From positions 4,650,001-4,714,000 of the forward strand of contig OZ241746.1 in NCBI GenBank assembly GCA_965201045.1: a DNA stretch of 64,000 nucleotides. Reading direction: 5' to 3'. Shown in pieces: positions 1-7,900 of this stretch. Positions within the stretch are counted from its first letter, which is position 1. Every line of letters starts with the position of its first letter. The DNA is from JAPORK01 sp026710285. Its GTDB lineage: Bacteria > Pseudomonadota > Gammaproteobacteria > Pseudomonadales > Endozoicomonadaceae. Under the pieces are notes generated by a model. That model was not told where the DNA came from, made no database searches, and was given only the letters and a program-made list of their open reading frames with translations. Made by a program: the position numbers and the translations under genes.

Positions 1-3000
1 GACGGGTTATAGGTACGATGACCGGCACCTAAAAATTGCCAGCCTGTTGCAGTATCCGTTATTTCATTATCAAAACCTTTTAGTGCCTGTTGAAAAGCCG
101 GAACTGTTGTCTTTTGTCTTCCGTAAGACCATACCATACCATAGGGACTATAAATATTGTGTTGTTGTACACTCCACTGTTTTAATGCTTTATCTTGTTT
201 TAATATGCTAATCACATCACCTTTATAATTACTTTCATTCCAGTCAGTAATCACATTATCCGTTGTTTTAACTTCTGCTGACGGATAGCTGATTCTGTGC
301 AGGTTATTCGCTGTATCAGTGATAATCTCACCGCTCAATACACCTTCCTGATAAAACATCTGCCGGGTTCCTTTTTGAGTCACCACTTTAACTTCTTTTC
401 CTTGACCATCGTAGTTATAGCGGCTAACCCCACCGGCTGTATTAATAACCCGGGTTATCTGATTAAAAGGGTTATAGCTTATTTTATTACCCTGACCATC
501 AATGGTCATATTTCCGGCTGCATCATACACAAAAGCATGGGTTTCAGGTTGCTGGTTATTCCACTGTGTACTGATTGCAGTTAATCGCAGTGGTACTTCA
601 GTATTGGCATAGGTATAAGACATTGTTTTATTCAAAGAATGCCATGCTGGTGATGACGTATCAATTAATTTTTCAGTAACACCTGCAATACGATTTAGTC
701 GTGTAAACTTATAATTTTGCTGTATAATAGTTGGCGCTGCTTTCAGGTTATCACCCTTAAATGCTGTATCATGCGGACAGAGATTGTTGTCTCCGTTACA
801 ATTCATTGAGACCAGATTATCCAGACGATCATAACGATAATATATCGTTGCCTGATGATTCTGATCATCACTGCGTTGTAAACGCATGATATTTCCATCT
901 GCATCGTAAATATAAGATTCACTATGCAGCGGTTTTCCATTAATTCTGTCTTTTACTGTTTCCACCTGACCCCATGGATTATACGTCAACGTTCTTACCA
1001 TACCGCTACCATAAACTTCCTTTACTATACGGGAAAAAGCGTCATAAAATAACTGCTCAATATGTGTGATTTTACCATTGTTTTCCTGGTAGGTTTTCTC
1101 TACCGGTCTGACCAGGTTATCAAGTGTATAAATGGTTTTATTATGCTGAGAATCTGTACGACTCACAAGGTGGTCATAGCTATCGTAAGCCAGCGTTTCC
1201 GCATTGCTGGCATATCCGTTAATACCTGTGTGTACTGTACTCGCTAATAGCCCATCATTGCGATAATGATAAGTGGTAACACCGGTATTATCAGTCACTG
1301 TCAATGGTTTATGATTATGATGATCAAAACTGACCCGTAAAAATACTTTACCATCCAGACTATCGGTTACTGCCTTGCCAATGGTATTGTAAGACAACGC
1401 GATGTGGTGTCCGTTAGATTTATCAATACCAGACAACTGACCATTTACATTATAATGGTAAATAGTTCTTTTACCATCTTCTCTGGCTGACCATAATTTT
1501 TGACCTGCTGCGTTAAAGCCTGCCGATGCCAGCAGATATTGTCCTCCCTGTACAGGCATGATCAGATGTTTAATAACATGACCGGTCAGATCATAAACAT
1601 TATGCATTCTGTCTCCTGCTGGATTGATGATATCGGTCACATGTCCAAGTGCATCATAGTGCTTTTGTACAATTCTTCCCATGGGATCTTCAGTACTAAT
1701 AAGACGATCAAAACCATCGTAAGTCATTCTGGTGACTCTTGCACCTGGCTGTTTATCTCCGGCTGTACAGAGTACGCTCACAGCAGGCAGCATACCTTTG
1801 CTGGCAGGCAATATAATCTGTTCTAGCGGTTTTCCGGTTACACTGCTAATCCCTATGGTGACAGCAGTACGATTGTTCTGTGCATCTTCTAAGTAGTGGA
1901 TTATACAACGATGGGCATTATCATATTTGGTTATTTCTGTTTCTCCGTCAGGCAGATGTTTTCTGATTAAACGTCCATGGGTATCATAATCAAAATGGGT
2001 AGTCAATGCTATCAGTCCTCTCTGCCCCAGAGCATAAAGTGTACTGGTTGCCACTTCTCCTTCAGCATTGTAAGTTATTTTTGTTTTCTGTTGCCATACT
2101 CCAGGTTCAGGATCTCCCTGCAGATCCGTTTTTTCAGTATAAGTTGCCAGTTTTCTTCCTGAACCATCAAAAATTACTTTTTGCTGCATACCATTGGGTG
2201 TCGTTACAGTCACACTGTTTTCATTTTCAGATAATTTATACTGCTTTCTGAGCGTTGCTTCAAAAGGCGTACCTACTGCATCAGTACGTGCTGTGATCCG
2301 ACCCAGTGCATCATACTCAAAGGTTTGAATATTTTTTTTATCTTCAGAAATGACCCGGAGTGGTTTAGGAATAAATACGCTTTTTTCAGTTATTACGGAT
2401 GATACAGACTGGTTCTTTCCTGTATCAATATAATCTGAAGCCGTTTCGGTTCCATTATTATTTAAGGTATACTGATAATGATGTGTAATCTTCTTAACGC
2501 TTTCAGCAGGAAGATTTGTTCCTGTTAGTTGTGTCTGTTTTAACAAACCATAGGTGAGTGGATTACTTTTATCCTGGTAATAATAACGCGTTTCTGTTCG
2601 TTGTTCATTACTACTTTGAACGCTGTTTTGATACAGTACCAGCGTATAACTTTCATTATTTCTGTTAGCCTCTTTTTTATAAGTCATCGTCGTTATTACC
2701 GGAGACAAAAGTGCGCTGTTTTTTAGCGGAGCAGGAAATCTTTTTGTTATTTCTGCTAAAGAAGCTATCGGCCAGCCAACGGGTGCAGCAGGGCATAAAT
2801 GATCACCATTTTGCGGGCAGTAAATTGTTTCTGCTTTGCGACCATAACTGTCGGTTTGACTGATTAACCGCCCGTAATTATCATAACTTCTGTTCACTGT
2901 GGTTATTACCGGTGCAGAAAGATTATCTCCCCACTTTTTATTCACGACCTTTAAAGGTAGAGACCAGGTATCTGGCAGTTGATCAAAAGAAGTATTTGCA

Positions 3001-4367
3001 CAACCATCTTCCTTATCTGTACGACAAAAATAAACGATGGTCTCAGTGAGTGGTTTATTCGTTTTATCACTGACTGTTTTAGTATCGATTAATAAATGAT
3101 ATTTATTATACGTGCGAATCGTTTGTATCTGACCGTTATCTTGTTTTGTCTGATAGGTGTAACCCGAAGGTGCTTCAAACAGTATATCTGTCTTTGAATC
3201 AGGCAGTCCGGTTAAACCTGCATTGAAACCAAGATAATCATGACTGTTACTGTTTGTTGAACTATAACTGTAATCTACACGCATCGCTGGCTGATTTGCA
3301 CCGGGAATGATTCTGACTTGCCTGACCACACATAGGGATGCAAAGGGCTGTAACGGATTATTACTGATAATATTGGGTAATTTCATCTCATGACCACAGT
3401 CATAAGTGAACTCTTTTTCCATTCCGGTAAAATAGTGAATACCCGTCAGTAGATTTTGACCATTGTGCACGGTATCGTAACTTAAACGAACCAGCCTGGC
3501 ATCATTAGCAGCTTGCTGATCATTACTTCCCGGAAACAGAATGTTACGTACCTGACCATTTTCTAAACTAATCCGCATATTAACCGGGTGTCCCTGTACA
3601 TCATAACTGGTAACAGTGAGGTAGTTGTTTTTTCTTGTCAGTGAAATTGAATTACCATTGTCGTCAGTTATTTTTTGTAAAAGATGACTTCCGGTCATGT
3701 AGTCAAAATTGACACCATCTCCATTTTGCTGTTCCATACGAATTTCATAACCATCACGGTCTAAAACATCCTTTAACCCGTTTGCAGATTTAATCACAAG
3801 TCCTCCTTTGTCATCATTGGTAATGATGACATCTTTTAGCTTGTGATAGCGTGGATACCAGCTTCCGTCAGGCTGTTGTTTCAAAAAATAACTTTTCCCT
3901 CCTGCCGTATTCAGCTGATGAGTAGCCGGATTATAGTGGGTCAGATTCCATGCCCAGCCACGCCCTAAATGATCAGGATCACCTTTTGTACCACTGTTAT
4001 AATTCATTTCCAGATCAATATCAGGACCATGACCAAAATTACTCCGTAATAAACCAACTTTCATAGAAACAAGCAGCATACCTGTTCTGGGATCTACCTG
4101 ACTGTTTCCATTTTTAGCAAAATTAAAGGAGTTGGACCATATGGACAAACCACCACCTGATTCAGCCATTAAAAACTGTTGATGGTTGGTTTTATTTTTT
4201 GTATCTGAAGTATTTTTATGTAATAGTATTTTTTTATTAATGTGAGTATTATTATGGTGAGTTTTAATTTTTCCAATAGCTAAATTTATTTTTCCAAAAT
4301 ATAAAAACAGAAATAAAATTGATAATATCTTTATAAAATTACACGGACGTTTATTAAAGCTTTCCAT
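1..4367 (-). CDS. RHS/YD-repeat exported protein, copy 1 (3' end outside window)
   Basis: This frame is open from the start at 4367 to the window edge, giving 1,455 codons that end inside the RHS core (…GHRTYNP). The start is supported by AAGGA nine bases upstream and by alignment with copy 2 (MESFNKRP versus MVSFNKRP). A hydrophobic stretch at about residues 11-29 ends in LAIGK, a plausible Sec signal peptide with an A-x-G cleavage site. The shell then has VDPRTG near residue 90 and many YD motifs. The methionine of MPVQGG falls at residue 937 in both copy 1 and copy 2, so there is no net indel between them. The C-terminal domain lies outside the window. By family it should be a secreted RHS cocoon protein; its substrate is unknown. 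Confidence 0.9.
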   Translation of the reverse strand, partial: MESFNKRPCNFIKILSILFLFLYFGKINLAIGKIKTHHNNTHINKKILLHKNTSDTKNKTNHQQFLMAESGGGLSIWSNSFNFAKNGNSQVDPRTGMLLVSMKVGLLRSNFGHGPDIDLEMNYNSGTKGDPDHLGRGWAWNLTHYNPATHQLNTAGGKSYFLKQQPDGSWYPRYHKLKDVIITNDDKGGLVIKSANGLKDVLDRDGYEIRMEQQNGDGVNFDYMTGSHLLQKITDDNGNSISLTRKNNYLTVTSYDVQGHPVNMRISLENGQVRNILFPGSNDQQAANDARLVRLSYDTVHNGQNLLTGIHYFTGMEKEFTYDCGHEMKLPNIISNNPLQPFASLCVVRQVRIIPGANQPAMRVDYSYSSTNSNSHDYLGFNAGLTGLPDSKTDILFEAPSGYTYQTKQDNGQIQTIRTYNKYHLLIDTKTVSDKTNKPLTETIVYFCRTDKEDGCANTSFDQLPDTWSLPLKVVNKKWGDNLSAPVITTVNRSYDNYGRLISQTDSYGRKAETIYCPQNGDHLCPAAPVGWPIASLAEITKRFPAPLKNSALLSPVITTMTYKKEANRNNESYTLVLYQNSVQSSNEQRTETRYYYQDKSNPLTYGLLKQTQLTGTNLPAESVKKITHHYQYTLNNNGTETASDYIDTGKNQSVSSVITEKSVFIPKPLRVISEDKKNIQTFEYDALGRITARTDAVGTPFEATLRKQYKLSENENSVTVTTPNGMQQKVIFDGSGRKLATYTEKTDLQGDPEPGVWQQKTKITYNAEGEVATSTLYALGQRGLIALTTHFDYDTHGRLIRKHLPDGETEITKYDNAHRCIIHYLEDAQNNRTAVTIGISSVTGKPLEQIILPASKGMLPAVSVLCTAGDKQPGARVTRMTYDGFDRLISTEDPMGRIVQKHYDALGHVTDIINPAGDRMHNVYDLTGHVIKHLIMPVQGGQYLLASAGFNAAGQKLWSAREDGKRTIYHYNVNGQLSGIDKSNGHHIALSYNTIGKAVTDSLDGKVFLRVSFDHHNHKPLTVTDNTGVTTYHYRNDGLLASTVHTGINGYASNAETLAYDSYDHLVSRTDSQHNKTIYTLDNLVRPVEKTYQENNGKITHIEQLFYDAFSRIVKEVYGSGMVRTLTYNPWGQVETVKDRINGKPLHSESYIYDADGNIMRLQRSDDQNHQATIYYRYDRLDNLVSMNCNGDNNLCPHDTAFKGDNLKAAPTIIQQNYKFTRLNRIAGVTEKLIDTSSPAWHSLNKTMSYTYANTEVPLRLTAISTQWNNQQPETHAFVYDAAGNMTIDGQGNKISYNPFNQITRVINTAGGVSRYNYDGQGKEVKVVTQKGTRQMFYQEGVLSGEIITDTANNLHRISYPSAEVKTTDNVITDWNESNYKGDVISILKQDKALKQWSVQQHNIYSPYGMVWSYGRQKTTVPAFQQALKGFDNEITDTATGWQFLGAGHRTYNP

Positions 4368-4449
4368 ATTTGACTATCCTTCATATAAAGTGAATAAAAT
4401 TTGTTGAGTAAATTACGCTTTACAAACACATTCAAGAATTACTTTAAAT

Positions 4450-4480
4450 TTAGACAAGAGATATTTGTTTTAGTTTTATT
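4450..4480 (-). promoter_or_regulatory. Conserved leader box, copy 1
   Basis: Minus-strand core CTAAAAcaAATATCT then CTTGTCTAA, about 85-115 bases upstream of the start. It is kept in all visible leaders. No convincing -35/-10 pair can be fixed from it, so promoter or operator role is inferred. Confidence 0.5.
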
Positions 4481-4949
4481 TCTATCTGTCTATCTATTCT
4501 TTTAAACGTCAGAGTATATTTATATATTATTAAACAACAAAAATATTTTATTTTTAGTCTATCTAAAAACAATCATTCTGATATTTGGTTTATTATTTAT
4601 GTATATTACTTTTTTGAATATGAGTGTTCGAAAGATGATATGAAAGGTTATCAGGAAAGCTTTAAGACATTTTCTAACGCATAGCATGCTATTTTAGATA
4701 AGATTTTAAAAATTTAAAAAAGATCTTAATGAAAATTTACTCTTTTTGAAATCATTAGATAAAGGCATTAGTTACTTTATACTGTTTGGTCTGTAGTAAT
4801 TCAGACTCAGTAGTATTTTGCATGTATATTTCTTTTTTAAATCGCCTCATGCTACCTGTAAAAAGCTTGTATATTTTATTATTAAACAATTGTCACCTAA
4901 TATATACAGATTAAAATTATTATATTGAATACTATTATTACTAAAACGT

Positions 4950-4970
4950 TGAGCACCATTTAAGTGCTCA
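4950..4970 (-). terminator. Hairpin after copy 2
   Basis: TGAGCAC / GTGCTCA, 7-bp stem with a 7-base loop, six bases past the stop. On the minus strand only TTTT follows, a few bases later, so it may act as an end stabiliser rather than a full intrinsic terminator. Confidence 0.5.
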
Positions 4971-4975
4971 TATCT

Positions 4976-7900
4976 TTAATTACCGCCAGGCTTTGTGAAT
5001 GTTAACAGATACTCATGCGTATCCTCTTCAAGTTGTTTGACTCCAAAATTGCCTGCTACCTGTTGTATGTTATCTAATCCTTGTATCATCTTCGAATTCA
5101 TGCCAATTTTACCTTCAACCATAGTGTTAGTTTCACCATCTATCGCATACCTAACAAGCCATCTAGAACCATCATTCCCATTATTTACAATAACATGCAA
5201 CCGTCCACCTGGCTTCAGTAAATCATATCCTAATTGAAAATATTTTTTATTTCTTGCATATTCCTGAAGTATTTCATCAAAAGTCGCTCTACCTGCTTGA
5301 TCTATTATCTCATTTACATTCTCATCAAAATCTACCGTATAATCAGCACCATTCATCTTTTCCGTAGAAAATGTAGTAACCTGATCATGATCACAGGTAT
5401 CAAAAATACGACCACACCCAAAAACACCCCGCTTGGGTTCCGGAATATCTTCAGTCGCGGCAGCGGTATTGCCTGCTTCTTCTGCAGGTTCCTCGTTGCT
5501 TGCGACCATCTCATTATCAACTTCAGTCTGGGCAGCATTTGCACCTTCGCCGGCGCCATTTGCAGTGTTTAACATAGTTCCATCAATTTCATTATTCGCA
5601 GCAGCAATTAATATGTCTTCAGCTTCTTCTGGCAGACCCTTCATAATATTCGTACTGGCTGTTAATCCTTCTTCTAATGCTCCTCCTGTTGCAGCTTCTC
5701 CTAAGGTTTCTACTGTTCCTTCGAAGGCTACTGTTGCTCCTATCAGACCTGCAGCTGCACCAATGCCTGCCACAATAGCCGCCATTCCCACTGCAAATAA
5801 TGTGCCTCCATAAATACTTCCGGTAACCATTGACGCTTGCTGCAAACCTTTGTTGGCAGGTTTTACTGCTGATGCAAAAGCTAATGCAGCCGGTGCGGCA
5901 AGCGCCATACCTGCGGCAGATACCGGACCTAAGACAATACCCATAGCGCCCCATATCAGTGACGCTCCAACTCCCCGGACAAGTTTATTATGACTCAATT
6001 TCATTCCCAGAGTAAAAACAATACTGGTCAGTTTAAACGCTTTACCCATCCAGCTTGGCATATTACCACTAGGATCACTATTCATTATCGGATTATTACT
6101 GCCAAAAGCATAACCATCACCGGCAGGATCTTCACTGAAAAAGTAGCGCTGAGACGGGTTATAGGTACGATGACCGGCACCTAAAAATTGCCAGCCTGTT
6201 GCAGTATCCGTTATTTCATTATCAAATCCTTTTAGTGCCTGTTGAAAAGCCGGAATTTTTGTCTTTTGTTTTCCGTAAGACCATACCATACCATAGGGAC
6301 TATAAATATTGTGTTGTTGTACACTCCACTGTTTTAACGTTTTATCCTGTTTTAATATGCTAATCACGTCACCTTTATAATTACTTTCATTCCAGTCAGT
6401 AATCACATTATCCGTTGTTTTAACTTCTGCTGACGGATAGCTGATTCTATGCAGATTATTAGCTGTGTCAGTTATAATCTCACCGCTCAGTACACCTTCC
6501 TGATAAAGCATCTGCCGGGTTCCTTTTTGAGTCACCACTTTAACTTCTTTTCCCTGACCATCATAGTTATAGTTACTAACCCCACCGGCTGCATTCATAA
6601 CCTGGGTTATCTGATTGAAAGGGTTATAGCTTATTTTATTACCCTGACCATCAATGGTCATATTTCCGGCTGCATCATACACAAAAGCATGGGTCTCAGG
6701 TTGCTGGTTATTCCATTGTGTACTGATTGCAGTTAATCGCAGTGGTACTTCAGGATTGGCATAGGTATAAGCCATTATTTTATTCAAAGAATGCCATGCT
6801 GGCGATGAAGTATCAATTAACTTTTCAGTAACACCTGCAATACGATTTAGTCGTGTAAACTTATAATTTTGCTGTATAATAGTCGGCGCTGTTTTCAGAT
6901 TATCACCCTTAAATACTGTATCATGCGGACAGAGATTGTTGTCTCCATTACAATTCATTGAGACCAGATTATCCAGACGATCATAACGATAATGTATCAT
7001 TGCCTGATGGTTCTGATCATCACTGCGTTGTAAACGAATGATATTTCCATCCGCATCGTAAATATAAGATTCACTATGCAGTGGTTTTCCATTAATCCTG
7101 TCTTTTACTGCTTCTACCTGACCCCATGAATTATACGTCAATGTGCGTACCATGCCACTGCCATAAACTTCCTTTACTATACGGGAAAAAGAGTCATAGA
7201 ATAACTGCTCAATGCGTGTGGTCTTACCATTGTTTTCCTGATAAATTTTCTCTACAGGTCTGACCAGATTGTCAAGTGTATAAATCGTTTTATTATGCTG
7301 AGAATCTGTACGACTGACAAGGTGGTCATAGCTATCATAAGCCAGCGTTTCAGCATTGCTGGCATATCCGTTAATACCGGTGTGTATTGTACTTGCTAAT
7401 AGACCGTCATTGCAATAATGATAAGTAGTAACACCTGTATCATCAGTCACTGTCAGTATTTTATGACTATGATGATCATAACTGACCCGTAAAAATACTT
7501 TACCGTCCAGACTATCGGTTACCACTCTGCCAATCGTATTGTAAAACAAAGTGATATGGTGTCCGTTAGATTTATCAATGTCAGACAACTGACCATTTAC
7601 ATTATAATGGTAAGTGGTTCTTTTACCACCTTCTTTGGCTGACCATAATTTTTGACCTGCTGCGTTAAAACCTGCCGATGCCAGCAGATATTGTCCTCCC
7701 TGTACAGGCATGATCAGATGTTTAATAACATGACCGGTCAGATCATAAACATTATGCATTCTGTCTCTGGCAGGATTGATGGTATCGGTCAAATGTCCAA
7801 GTGCATCATAGTGCTTTTGTACGATTCTTCCCATGGGATCTTCAGTACTAATAAGACGATCAAAACCATCGTAAGTCATCCTGGTGACTCTTGCTCCTGG

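Larger units (their letters stand above)
4368..4975 (-). other. Spacer between copies 1 and 2
   Basis: 608 bp, no gene. It holds the copy 1 leader (4368 to about 4545, including the conserved box and a TTTAAACGTCAGAGTAT block at 4501-4517), an AT-rich middle with no recognised feature, and the copy 2 hairpin at 4950-4970. A similar middle occurs at 16730-16910 but is missing between copies 2 and 3. Confidence 0.7.

Noticed and set aside
4546..4940. Possible small RNA or tRNA in the long spacers
   Set aside because: I found no cloverleaf, no GTTCRA-type arm and no strong conserved structure apart from the listed hairpins.
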